Shown here one piece after another: positions 23,491 through 32,684 of a stretch of 64,000 nt of DNA. This stretch comes from Aphelenchoides besseyi (taxonomy: Eukaryota > Nematoda > Chromadorea > Rhabditida > Aphelenchoididae). The translations under genes and the position numbers were made by a program. The notes below the pieces were generated by a model that saw only the letters and a list, made by a program, of their open reading frames with translations, did not search any database and was not told the DNA's origin. Each line of letters starts with the position of its first letter. The first letter of the stretch is position 1. The DNA is taken from contig JAMPIQ010000003.1 of the NCBI GenBank assembly GCA_024699855.1, positions 8,432,001 to 8,496,000 on the forward strand, read 5' to 3'.

Positions 23491-23795
23491 ATGTCCAAGC
23501 GCCGAAACGAAACGGAAGACGACCTCGCGACAAAAGTAAGTGTTATTTTGAAGGTGTATTAATTATTTTTAGGTTATTAAAATTGATCCCACAGAAGTCG
23601 ACCATCGACGACTACAGGAGGAATCGAAAAGTATGCTTTAATCGATGTATTAAAATTACTTTACTTTCAGAAGTCTGTCCATTCAACGCTCGACGAAAGT
23701 CATCGGCACGCGAGCTTCGGCTCAAACAAATCCTTTCATACTTAACGACCTATCAGCCACAACAACCGCTTCCACCATCGTCCAAAAGCGACTAG
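23491..23795 (+). CDS. Small basic hydrophilic protein (75 aa)
   Basis: Three exons with perfect GTAAGT/GTATGC donors and TTTTTAG/TTTCAG acceptors, ATG 23491 to TAG 23795. Reads MSKRRNETEDDLATK, VIKIDPTEVDHRRLQEESK, then a basic segment (FNARRKSSARELRLKQILS) and a Gln/Pro/Ser tail. No signal peptide or membrane segment; probably nuclear or cytoplasmic, family unknown. It has a TATA box upstream. Its 3' untranslated region is interrupted 51 bases after the stop by the LTR retrotransposon; the native AATAAA is now beyond the far LTR (about 31067). Confidence 0.65.
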
Positions 23796-23846
23796 TCATA
23801 TGCATTCAAGTGGCCTATCGTCCTACGACAATGAAACGTTTACTTC

Positions 23847-24324
23847 TGTCGTGACAATTGCGACACTTCTTCGAAGAGGTTTTCCCAAATTCTCAAACTC
23901 AAACTTGGGTTAATAAACCTTTTATTTAGAATAGGCGCGAAACATTACAAACACGAATACAAAAATGAGTCAGAGAAAAAGAGGAGAGTAAAAAAAATGA
24001 GTTAACGAAAAATGGTGGAAAAGGAATGGCAAATAGTCTCCGATCGTCGTTTAAATACGGAGTATCGTGATTACGCGATCGGCTAGACTGGGAGGAGAAA
24101 TGACTTAAAGTCGAATGGATAGCAGGTGTGATGCGGTGTTTGTTTTGATAGTTAGATGGCCGCCGTACGCCGGCGGTTCACAACAAAGATGCATTCAAAT
24201 ATGGACGCCAGATCGTCTGGGAAAAACGTAAGAAAGGTCGCAACACTTTACAACTCAAAGAACGATCAACTCGGCAATTGGCGATTTCAAAATTTCATAA
24301 CTCGGCAATTAACAATTCTCGACA
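23847..24324 (-). repeat. 3' LTR of the BEL/Pao element
   Basis: 478 bp, TGTCG...CGACA. Compared with the 5' LTR it has one extra T near 24138. On the plus strand it carries AATAAA at 23912-23917, which could act as a polyadenylation signal for the interrupted 75-aa gene lying just upstream. Confidence 0.95.
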
Positions 24325-24516
24325 GTCCCAGCAAGGAAGAACAGGCTGTAGAGGGTTCAATGCGTTATAGTAAGAGAGTGCTACGAGGAACGGAGGATAA
24401 CGTGTGGAGTGGTTAGAAAAGGACAAATCACTTAAACGATATAATACGAGCTTTAGGACGTGAACGACGGTCAAATTTGAAACACTAACTTTGTTGATAA
24501 AAAACTGAAAAGTGGA

Positions 24517-27500
24517 TTAGGTCTCGGAAGCCTCCTCATTGTCCGTCATCTTCATCACATAGTCCTTCCAATGAATTGGGTGTCTACGGCGGCGGGTTGA
24601 TCGTCTTGAAGGTTGATGAGTGACGTCTTCGGGTGGCCTATTCGGGACTTCTGTGGAGTTATGTATCGCCGTCGCGGGCATGTCTTCGGCGTCTTTTTGT
24701 TCCATCGTCCCTACTTCCAACGGATAAAGCATTGCTACGGCTCGTTTGACGATCTTAGTCGAGTATGGTCGGAGACTTCCGTTTCGATGTCGATGATCAA
24801 GGACTCTCAGTTCTGCAGAACGGGCGACATGGTCCTTTCCATAGGTCAGGTTGATAATTCTTCCCATAGTCCAGACTCCTCTCGGTTGCTGATCGTCTCC
24901 AATCAAAACAATATCTCCAATCTTGGGGGATACCGTTGGTGAGTTGGGAACCTTCGACTTCTCCATCAAGGACGTGAGGTAGAGCGTTGACCATTGATGC
25001 CAGAAAGAGTTCAAACGAATTTCCATTCGCTCCATCGTGTGCTTGAGTTCGGTTTTGGATGTTTCAATCGGGAAGAATTCAGGATCTTGAATCGCATCCG
25101 ATGTAGCAGTCGCTTCATCTACGTACTCTAACCCATTGGGACGGATGAAATCCACCGGGCGAAGAATTGTAGCTCCTAGTTCTTCGGTGATTGCCATGAG
25201 AGGCCGTTCATTAATGACTGCTTCGATTTTCGCGATTAGGCAATGTAGAGTCCAGAAATCGACTCGACTTCGTCCTAGAGATTTTCTGATTCCTCGCTTC
25301 ACTTCCTGTACCATTCGTTCGTACACGCCACCCATCCACGGGGAACGAGGAGTGATGTGAAGCCATCGGCGTCCTTCAGCTTCGTACTTGTCTCGGAACA
25401 GTTGGGCCATGGCAACCAGAGAGGTTCCGTTGTCGCTGATTATCAGTTTGGGTGTTCCACGGCGGGCAAAGAATGAATCCAAGCCATCGAGAAGTCGTTT
25501 TGTTGTTTGATCCGGGGTGACTTCCAGGTGAACACTTCTGGTAACGAGACAGGTACACAATAAGATCATGAATTGGCCATCTGATGCGTGTATTGGACCC
25601 ATGAAATCGATTCCGGTTGCTTCGAAAGGATTGACACGTCGAGTTCGGTACGCCGGAAGATCGGCAATTGGTACCGTGAAGGGTTGGAGTCGTTGAATCA
25701 TACATTTCGAACATTGATTGATGTATCTCTTGATGGTAGAATTTGTTACCCAGAAGGTACGTCGCAACGAAGCGAGTGTCAGTTGCACTCCCGAATGACA
25801 TAGACGTTCGTGACGGTGGAGGACAATCTTCCGAGTTGTGAGGTCATCGGGAGGAAGCCAAATTGGTTGAATGGTATCCTTTGCCAACTGAGAATTGGTT
25901 AGACGTGTGGAGCAACGTATGATATTATTTTGGTCTTCAAACATGCGGAATTTGCGCTGTGTTCGTGAGCTCGGCGGATGTCGCTGTTGAGCTTCACGGA
26001 TAAGCATGACTTTCGCGGCTTCTGGTGAGTCATCTAACTTTCCTTGCGTACGAACTTTGTTAATCCAACGGATTACCGTTTGGACGGTATAAATAGTTCG
26101 TTTCCACGACAAATGTGAACACTGGAAAATTCCTTGAGCAAGCTCCACTGGTGGTTGGATAATCATCGTTCGTTCTTCGGCCGACTCTTCCTCTGTGATT
26201 GGCTTCAATACGTAATCCGCTGGCCAGTAAATTTCTTCTTTCATCAAGTACTCCGGTCCGTGCCACCATGTATGATTTGACTTCAGTTCCTCGAGAGTAC
26301 AGCCTCTGCTTAAGATGTCGGCAGGATTTTGGTTTCCGGGAGTGTGACGGAATTCGTAGATTCTTCGGGCTTCTCGCAGTAGTACGATTCGATTACGTAC
26401 AAAGACGGATACTTTCTCATTGGTTTCGTGAATTTGTTGAAGTACGGCCTTCGCATCTGTCCAGATCACGACGCGCACGATGTTGATGTTGGTCAGTTCA
26501 TTCTGTAGGAATCTCGCCACTCTGATGGCTACCACCATTGCTTGGAGTTCCAATCGTGGGATGGTAACTTCAGTTTTCTTCAGGATCGAACTCTTCGGCG
26601 TCAGCCGGAGCTTTGAGAACACGAGTTGTGGCAGCGGAGTTACTAATGATTGGAGATAACAGACGGCACCATATGCTTGTATGGAGGCATCGGAAAAACA
26701 GTGTAGAACGTAGTCAGTATAGGAATTTCCAACCACTCGTGGGATAGTGACTTCTCCGCGACGGCGTTGAACGATCATCTTCCATAAATCTGTGGACTCG
26801 GTTGTCAGCTCTTCATCCCAATCTTGGTTTGTAATCCAGAGCTTCTGGGTGAAGATCTTTGATTCTACGATTGCTGGAGCCAAGTATCCTGCCGGATCAT
26901 ATAATTTGGCGTTAGATGAGATGGCCTGTCTTTTCGTTGAGGCTTCGGAGTCTTCTGGCATTTTGATTGACAATTCATCTGCCCGTCGATTGTATTTTAG
27001 ACCCAAAACTTTGGTTTCTTCAGTTGTTTCTTCAGAGTTGAGTTGTTTCATCACTCGGAAGTTGTTCGATTGGAATTCACGAAGATTGAAGTTTCCAGTT
27101 GCCATCAACGTCTTTAGTTCCTTGGAGCTTCGAATCGCTTCTTCTTCGGAGTTGAAAGTTTCCAGGACATTGTCCACGTAAGTTTGACGAATGACGTCTT
27201 CTCTTTTGTGTTTTTCGAAGATGGACGTTGAGTGTCATTCCCAAGATTGATGGTGAGCTGATGACGCCGAATGGGACTCGTTTGAATCGCCAAACCTGGA
27301 GGTTCGAATGACTCAATGGACGGTACCAGTCGCGTGGCAGTAGGAATCGTACGCAATCACGTTGATCCTCCTGTAGTCCAATCATTAAGAACGCCTTCTC
27401 AATGTCAGATGTGACCAGTATGGTATCGAACCGCATCCGAATTGCTAATGAGACCAGTTGTGGGAGTTCCAATGGTCCTCGATACTGGCAATCGTTGAGA

Positions 27501-27815
27501 CTCAGCTTTCCTTTGGATTTGGCGGAAGCGTCGATGACGATTCGGCACTTGGTCGTCGATTTGTTGGGCGTCAGTACTGCTTGATGTGGCAAATATGTAA
27601 CTGGGCCCATTGATTCGTGTCGTTCCACCTTCTCGATGACCTCTAACTTCGACCATTCGTCGAAATTCTTGATGTATTGGCTCTTCAGTTCGTCATCTCG
27701 ATTCAGACGATTGAGAGTTCCTTCGAGACGGTTGTAGGCCAGATTGAAATTAGTCGGCAACTCTGCTTCTTTGCCGTTCCAGAGCCACTGGGTTTGATAG
27801 CGACTGCCGTCGAAC
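24517..27815 (-). CDS. BEL/Pao pol: reverse transcriptase, RNase H, integrase
   Basis: Continues in the -1 frame from the gag-protease ORF. RT motifs: TTKCRIVIDASAKSKGKLSL, DTILVTSDIEKAFLMI and, after a one-base frame change near 27230, the YVDN active site. Then an RNase H-like region (HCFSDASIQAYGAV, DAKAVLQQI, NPADILSRG). The integrase has the HHCC finger (HERLCHSG ... QCSKCMIQ) and DDE core: ATGIDFMGPI, IISDNGTSL and WMGGVYERMVQEVKRG. A DUF5641 domain follows (IGDIVLIGDD, VWTMGRI, SLRPYSTKIVKRAV). The last stop is at 24517. About 1,090 codons. Motifs are conserved; the frame change falls in a short A run and looks like a one-base insertion, so this copy may no longer be autonomous. Confidence 0.9.
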
Positions 27816-27816
27816 T

Positions 27817-29880
27817 TTAGGGTTTTTTTTCGAACTTTCTTCGGATTTCTTCTTCCACAGATTCTTCAGGTTCGTCTGGGTATCCCACCGCATCGAGCTT
27901 TACCATCAGTCGTAGCATATCGGCGTCGTGGATTCGTTGTTCGTCCTCGCAATGTGGTTGAAGATTGCGGCACACCATGGTCGTATGTTTTTCTGTTTCA
28001 TGCGTCGTGCCACACGGTCCAAAATTGGTGTCAATCACTGCGTGATTTCCTACTTGAGTGACCTGTAGGCCCATGAACTCGAAAATTGCTGATTTGCCAA
28101 TCAATATGTCCGGTTCTGCTTCAGTTTCTTCGATTCTGTCACCGTTGATGGTGTTGACTGATAATGGGCTGATGATTTGTTTCACGGAAAAAGCGTTGTA
28201 GAAGATATCACCCCGCTTGGATCTAATACCGAAGGTGACTTCGTGACTGCGGTACGAGTTGAACGCGTTGGATCCAAAGGTTTCCGTGGTCAATGTTTTA
28301 ATTCCCAGAGTGGTGAGCTTCAATTGCTTCCGTATCTTCTCAGTGACGTAATGGCATGTTGAGCCAGGATCGAGTAACGCCACTACTTCCAGTTGACGAT
28401 TCGTTTCCGTATTGAAGACGTTGAGCTTCATAGTCAGAAGATTGGATGGAGATCGGTTAGAGAGAACTGTCGTCGCTTCCATCATAGTCTTCGAGTGGTT
28501 GTCTATCTTCGGTTCGCATGCTTCGGTATCTTCGGTGATGACAAGATTCGTTTTTTGAGTTGCAGTCGAGTCTTCGGACTTCGGTTTTGCTTCTCGATTG
28601 GGACATAGGTGCGAATGATGATTCATCTTACACTCGTAACATTTCTTGGTACATTTATGATTTGGTTTCATGACTCGGAGACATCTGAAACATCGATTCT
28701 CGTTCTTCAGTACTTGGCGGCGTTGTTCGTTGCTGGAGCACTTTCGGCATTGGTGGCTTAAATGACCGTCTGCCTTGCAATAGAGGCATGCTTGTGGTTC
28801 GCGTTGCTTCGATACTGCGGTTCGATGTCGTGACTGTTGTGGTTGCATTCTTTGAAGGTCTTCTTCTTCTTGAGTGATAGTTTCCAAGGCGAGTAGCAAT
28901 GAATCAAAGTTGAATGTAGCGGCAGTGTGTTGTTGTCGGAGAATTGGACGAAGTATCTTCGCAGGCAGCTTCTTTTGAACATCGAATACCAAGGTGTCAT
29001 CCGTTGCAGTTACTCCCGCGGATTTTAGTTGCGTTGTCAAAGTGGAGAGTTGGTTCACGAAGGCTCGGAGTGATGTCGGCGACTCCGTTGGCGATTTCAA
29101 TTGATGAAGTTGTTCCAGAAGTCGATTCTTGACCAAACTTGGGCGCCCGTAAAGTTCATGTAAACGACGAACTGCTGGTTCATAGTTTTCCGGTATGATC
29201 GTCAGAGTATTCAGCGATTTCCAGACGTCGGGTGTTGTGTATTGTTTGAGATAGAGGAGCTTTTGCACTTCGGGTAATTTCGTGGAGTGAATTGCTGCTT
29301 CGAACATCGACCACCAACTGTACCATTCCAGTGGGTCGCCACCGAACTTGTTGGGTTCCAACGTTGGGAGGTGTAGACGATTTGTGGTGACTTCGGTGGG
29401 AGTTGACGTTGTGGTGGTTGGCTGTGGATGTGCCGTCACTCCGAGTGGCACTGACGCTCTCTCCAACATCTCTATCTTCCCTTTCGTCAGTTTGATTTCT
29501 GCTTGTAGCTCGGTGACTCGATCTTCAACGGCTGGCATCACTTCTTCCTGAGGTACGGTGCATTCCGACATCCAAACCTCCATTTCTTCTCTGGCTTGTT
29601 TTATCGCTGCGTCATCGCCTACTTCCATAATGATAGCGTTCCATTCATCGAGTATCGTTTGGACTGCCTCCTTCTTGGTAATCAATCGTTCGCGGACATC
29701 GGTTAACTCGATAAGGCGGATTTTCTGATTGGTTAGTTGAACTGATGGGGCAATGGATTGATCTATGTCCATACTCTTCAGATGATCGTATTTCTCTTTC
29801 AACACTTTCAGCTGGTTCGCTTGGAGACCCCATTTCCGTTTGACGCTCATCAGGTTCGTCTTTGGGCGGTTGGTTAACAT
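27817..29880 (-). CDS. BEL/Pao gag plus aspartic protease
   Basis: The frame is open from about 30048, but the first ATG is 29880 (MLTNRPKTNL). Domains: a coiled N-terminus, the DUF1759 gag-like region (RLHLPTLEPNKFGGDPLEW ... WWSMFEAAIH), then zinc-knuckle clusters (CLYCKADGHLSHQCRKC, CFRCLRVMKPNHKC, CYECKMNHHSHLC), then a DUF1758 protease with active-site LLDPGSTCHYV. The ORF stops immediately after an A8 run (27824-27831); a -1 shift there enters the RT frame. Known role: structural proteins of the virus-like particle and maturation protease. Confidence 0.88.
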   Translation of the reverse strand: MLTNRPKTNLMSVKRKWGLQANQLKVLKEKYDHLKSMDIDQSIAPSVQLTNQKIRLIELTDVRERLITKKEAVQTILDEWNAIIMEVGDDAAIKQAREEMEVWMSECTVPQEEVMPAVEDRVTELQAEIKLTKGKIEMLERASVPLGVTAHPQPTTTTSTPTEVTTNRLHLPTLEPNKFGGDPLEWYSWWSMFEAAIHSTKLPEVQKLLYLKQYTTPDVWKSLNTLTIIPENYEPAVRRLHELYGRPSLVKNRLLEQLHQLKSPTESPTSLRAFVNQLSTLTTQLKSAGVTATDDTLVFDVQKKLPAKILRPILRQQHTAATFNFDSLLLALETITQEEEDLQRMQPQQSRHRTAVSKQREPQACLYCKADGHLSHQCRKCSSNEQRRQVLKNENRCFRCLRVMKPNHKCTKKCYECKMNHHSHLCPNREAKPKSEDSTATQKTNLVITEDTEACEPKIDNHSKTMMEATTVLSNRSPSNLLTMKLNVFNTETNRQLEVVALLDPGSTCHYVTEKIRKQLKLTTLGIKTLTTETFGSNAFNSYRSHEVTFGIRSKRGDIFYNAFSVKQIISPLSVNTINGDRIEETEAEPDILIGKSAIFEFMGLQVTQVGNHAVIDTNFGPCGTTHETEKHTTMVCRNLQPHCEDEQRIHDADMLRLMVKLDAVGYPDEPEESVEEEIRRKFEKKP

Positions 29881-30224
29881 CTCGGTTGATTGTACTTCGG
29901 GACGATCTTCAGTAGTTGTCGATGATGATGTAGAGGCCGAACCAAACTCGAGGCGATAATAGTCGACGTTGAAATTGGGTTGGTCGGGCGGTGGCGAAGT
30001 TCGGAGAGTTCGAACAAAGAGATGGCTTCCAGGCGGCGACCCAATCACACTTTTGATTTAATTTTGAGATTAAGGAAAAGAAACCAAAAGTTCGTGTTTC
30101 AATTTTGATGTCGAGCTTTAGGAGTTCGACTTTGATAGATCACAGCACACTTATGACAAAGAAATGATGAACGAAAATTGAATGATTCAAATTTAGGTTT
30201 TTGGATTATTCAAAAAAATGCAAA

Positions 30225-30489
30225 CTGAGCTGTTCCGTAGTGCGGCTTGCTGTCACTTTGTCCACGGGCCGAAATGGCTTCGAGCGGACTGAGCTGTTCC
30301 GTAGTGCGGCTTGCTGTCACTTTGTCCACGGGCCGAAATGGCTTCGAGCGGACTGAGCTGTTCCGTAGTGCGGTACTTGGTGGGCTCGTTGCAGGAGTTG
30401 CGTTGAGCGATACTTGTTGGGCTCGTTGCAGGAGTTGCGTTGAGCGATACTTGTTGTGCTCGTTGCAGGAGTTGCGTTGAGCGATACTT
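30225..30489. repeat. Two tandem-repeat blocks in the retrotransposon leader
   Basis: First block: a 64-bp unit starting at 30225, 30289 and 30353 (about 2.3 copies). Second block: a 37-bp unit starting TACTTG at 30374, 30411, 30448 and 30485 (three copies and a remnant). Both lie between primer site and gag, copies almost identical. Confidence 0.9.
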
Positions 30490-30491
30490 GC

Positions 30492-30548
30492 TGGTTCAGT
30501 GGTAGATTACGTTGGCCGTGTAACTTCGTGTTCCCGGCCGATGCACCA
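30492..30548 (+). other. tRNA-Gly-like sequence containing the primer-binding site
   Basis: On the minus strand 30548-30531 is an 18-base primer-binding site beginning TGGTGCATCGGCC, complementary to the CCA end of tRNA-Gly(GCC), seven bases from the LTR. Read on the plus strand, the similarity continues: a 15-base match to the tRNA-Gly D arm (TGGTTCAGTGGTAGA, 30492-30506) precedes it, with a dissimilar 24-base middle that can form a short stem (TTAC/GTAA). It therefore resembles a shortened tRNA-Gly with its CCA end next to the LTR. The tRNA comparison is from memory. Confidence 0.7.
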
Positions 30549-30555
30549 AATAAAA

Positions 30556-31032
30556 TGTCGTGACAATTGCGACACTTCTTCGAAGAGGTTTTCCCAAATT
30601 CTCAAACTCAAACTTGGGTTAATAAACCTTTTATTTAGAATAGGCGCGAAACATTACAAACACGAATACAAAAATGAGTCAGAGAAAAAGAGGAGAGTAA
30701 AAAAAATGAGTTAACGAAAAATGGTGGAAAAGGAATGGCAAATAGTCTCCGATCGTCGTTTAAATACGGAGTATCGTGATTACGCGATCGGCTAGACTGG
30801 GAGGAGAAATGACTTAAAGTCGAATGGATAGCAGGTGTGATGCGGTGTTGTTTTGATAGTTAGATGGCCGCCGTACGCCGGCGGTTCACAACAAAGATGC
30901 ATTCAAATATGGACGCCAGATCGTCTGGGAAAAACGTAAGAAAGGTCGCAACACTTTACAACTCAAAGAACGATCAACTCGGCAATTGGCGATTTCAAAA
31001 TTTCATAACTCGGCAATTAACAATTCTCGACA
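30556..31032 (-). repeat. 5' LTR of the BEL/Pao element
   Basis: 477 bp, TGTCG...CGACA, same as the copy at 23847-24324 apart from one missing T. It should hold the element's promoter on the minus strand. Confidence 0.95.
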
Positions 31033-31430
31033 CTTCGCTTGTTTGTTTAATTCAATCGTTATACAAAATAAACTCTTTCTCTCTTGAAATCTGGCAATAA
31101 ATCGAATTTTTCTACAGTTATATCAACAATAACGAGTTGATTTTGTTCTTCGGCGATCATCCTCGAAGTTCAATTTGCTAGAGTCGAGTTTGCATTGTAG
31201 TTTTCGGTTAAAGAATCTCGCAATTTTCACTTTGCTTCTTTCACTACTGAAACGAATAAGAACAAAACTTAATTACTTCTCATGCATCTATGGATGTAAC
31301 TCAAAATTGTTAACATTCACCATGTGGTTTTGAGCTCAACGTCCGAATATCTCAATTAAGATCTTAGTGCCAACCTCAGAACAATGTACAACTTTATTCG
31401 AGCGGTAGTTATATACATCACAATTTGTAT
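31033..31430. other. Displaced 3' flank of the 75-aa gene, then intergenic
   Basis: Begins with the CTTC target duplication and contains AATAAA at about 31067 in the plus orientation, probably the original polyadenylation signal of the 23491-23795 gene. Nothing else recognised. Confidence 0.5.
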
Positions 31431-32684
31431 TCATCCACTGTTGGAGCTGGCCTTGTAAGCGGACCATTGTTGTTCGACGGTTTGACCGGTGATCTGCTTC
31501 CAGGTGTCGTTGTTGGCGTAGTTGCCGCTGCGGAGAATCGAATCGAACTGTTTGACGGCTCCGGGACGTTGCTTCTCGACCCAAACCAAGAAGGCGGCAG
31601 TCACTACGTATCCCTTGTCGTAGTTGTCGGAGCTCGTTGGCGGCGTCAATTTCCATCCAACATCTGCATTTGCAACGCCGAACTTGTTTCGAGCAAAATC
31701 GGCGATTCCCTCGGTCATCCATCCGGGAGCATTTGAACCGTAGGCTTGAACGATGTGCATTCCTTCGTGAGTCATGACATCAACGTCTTTTGGATTGTTC
31801 TTGAAATAAGTAGCTGAAATGTTGATTGCACCATTAGCCGCAAATGCAACTCCATTGTAATCGGGATCGATGTTTAATCCAACGCGTTTGAGAGCATTCG
31901 AATTGTATTCCTGAACAAGCTTGGGATAGACGGTGAAGAACGTCATGATCAATCGGTCGATGGTGTCTTTCGGTACTCCAGAAACCTTGTCATAGACAAC
32001 CAATTGATAGTCTCCGGACTGATAGACGACCGTGGTTGGTTTCGGAATGGCTTTGTAGATGGCCCATTGCTCTTCAACAGTCTTGCCGGTGATCTGTTTC
32101 CACGTGTTGTTGTTGTCGTATTTGCCACTACGAAGAACAGAGTCGAACTTTTGAACGGAGCCGGGATACTGTTTCTCCAACCAATCCAAGAAGCCGCCGG
32201 TAACCAAGTAGGAACTGTCGTAGTTTTGGTTGTCTTGTGGATATTGAAGCGACCAGCCGGCATCCGCATTGGCAACTCCAAATTTGTTACGAGAAAACGC
32301 GGCGATTCCTTGGACAAACCAGTTAGGAGTGTTTCCTTGGTATGCTTGAACAACATAAGTGAGAACGAAAGTGAGTAGATCGACGTCTTTGGGGTTGTTC
32401 TTGATGTAGTTGGCATCAAGAGTTATTCCACCGTTACTGCTGCTTGTTCCTGCTGCAGGATCCAAAACAAGAGGCACTCGTTTGGGAGCATTCGTGTTGA
32501 AGAATTGAACCATTTTGGGATAAGCGTTAAAATAGACCTGAATCAAACGGTCTTGAAGATCTTTCGGGACTCCGGAGTTCTTGTCCGTGTAGACCAGTTG
32601 ATAGTCTCCGGATTGGTAGACGAGTTGAGAGCTGCCCAAGTGGATGATTGCCGAGAACAGAAGGAATACAAGCGAGTTATGCAT
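31431..32684 (-). CDS. Secreted tandem basic-secretory-protein (PF04450-type) metallopeptidase
   Basis: A single uninterrupted exon of 417 residues, ATG 32684. Signal peptide LVFLLFSAIIHLGSSQ; a TATA-like box (TATTTAAGA, 32736-32744) lies 52 bases upstream. Two repeats of about 200 residues follow, each starting VYQSGDYQLV and ending WKQITGKTVEEQW / WKQITGQTVEQQW. The C-terminal copy has the zinc motif VMTHEGMHIVQAY and downstream TEGIADFARNKFG, matching the HExxH...EGIAD of plant/microbial basic secretory proteins (a gluzincin-like fold). The N-terminal copy reads TFVLTYVVQAY and QGIAAFSRNKFG: all catalytic and zinc-ligand residues are lost while the rest is conserved. Proposed: extracellular zinc peptidase with a non-catalytic partner domain. 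The family is best known from plants, fungi and bacteria, and the gene has no introns among intron-rich neighbours, so horizontal origin is possible. Confidence 0.85.
   Translation of the reverse strand: MHNSLVFLLFSAIIHLGSSQLVYQSGDYQLVYTDKNSGVPKDLQDRLIQVYFNAYPKMVQFFNTNAPKRVPLVLDPAAGTSSSNGGITLDANYIKNNPKDVDLLTFVLTYVVQAYQGNTPNWFVQGIAAFSRNKFGVANADAGWSLQYPQDNQNYDSSYLVTGGFLDWLEKQYPGSVQKFDSVLRSGKYDNNNTWKQITGKTVEEQWAIYKAIPKPTTVVYQSGDYQLVVYDKVSGVPKDTIDRLIMTFFTVYPKLVQEYNSNALKRVGLNIDPDYNGVAFAANGAINISATYFKNNPKDVDVMTHEGMHIVQAYGSNAPGWMTEGIADFARNKFGVANADVGWKLTPPTSSDNYDKGYVVTAAFLVWVEKQRPGAVKQFDSILRSGNYANNDTWKQITGQTVEQQWSAYKASSNSG

Larger units (their letters stand above)
23847..31032 (-). mobile_element. BEL/Pao LTR retrotransposon, full length
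   Basis: A 7.2-kb element read on the minus strand. LTRs at 23847-24324 and 30556-31032 start TGTCG and end CGACA and differ by a single T insertion. It is flanked by a 4-bp target duplication CTTC (23843-23846 and 31033-31036). From its 5' side (31032 downward): LTR, primer site for tRNA-Gly, two tandem-repeat blocks, gag with zinc knuckles, DUF1758 protease, RT, RNase H, integrase, LTR. Gene order and the DUF1759/DUF1758/DUF5641 signatures place it in BEL/Pao. The nearly identical LTRs mean a recent insertion. Two single-base frame changes interrupt the polyprotein (27824-27831 and about 27230). Confidence 0.95.

Noticed and set aside
24156..24416. 86-codon ORF beginning MAAVRRRFTTKMHS, repeated at 30864
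   Set aside because: Lies inside the LTR and is the same in both copies; antisense to the element and not a host gene.
23842..31037. Five-base target duplication ACTTC for the retrotransposon
   Set aside because: The right flank gives ACTTC only if the terminal A of the LTR is counted; with TG...CA ends the duplication is four bases, CTTC.
32004..32378. 124-codon plus-strand ORF
   Set aside because: Antisense shadow of the metallopeptidase gene.
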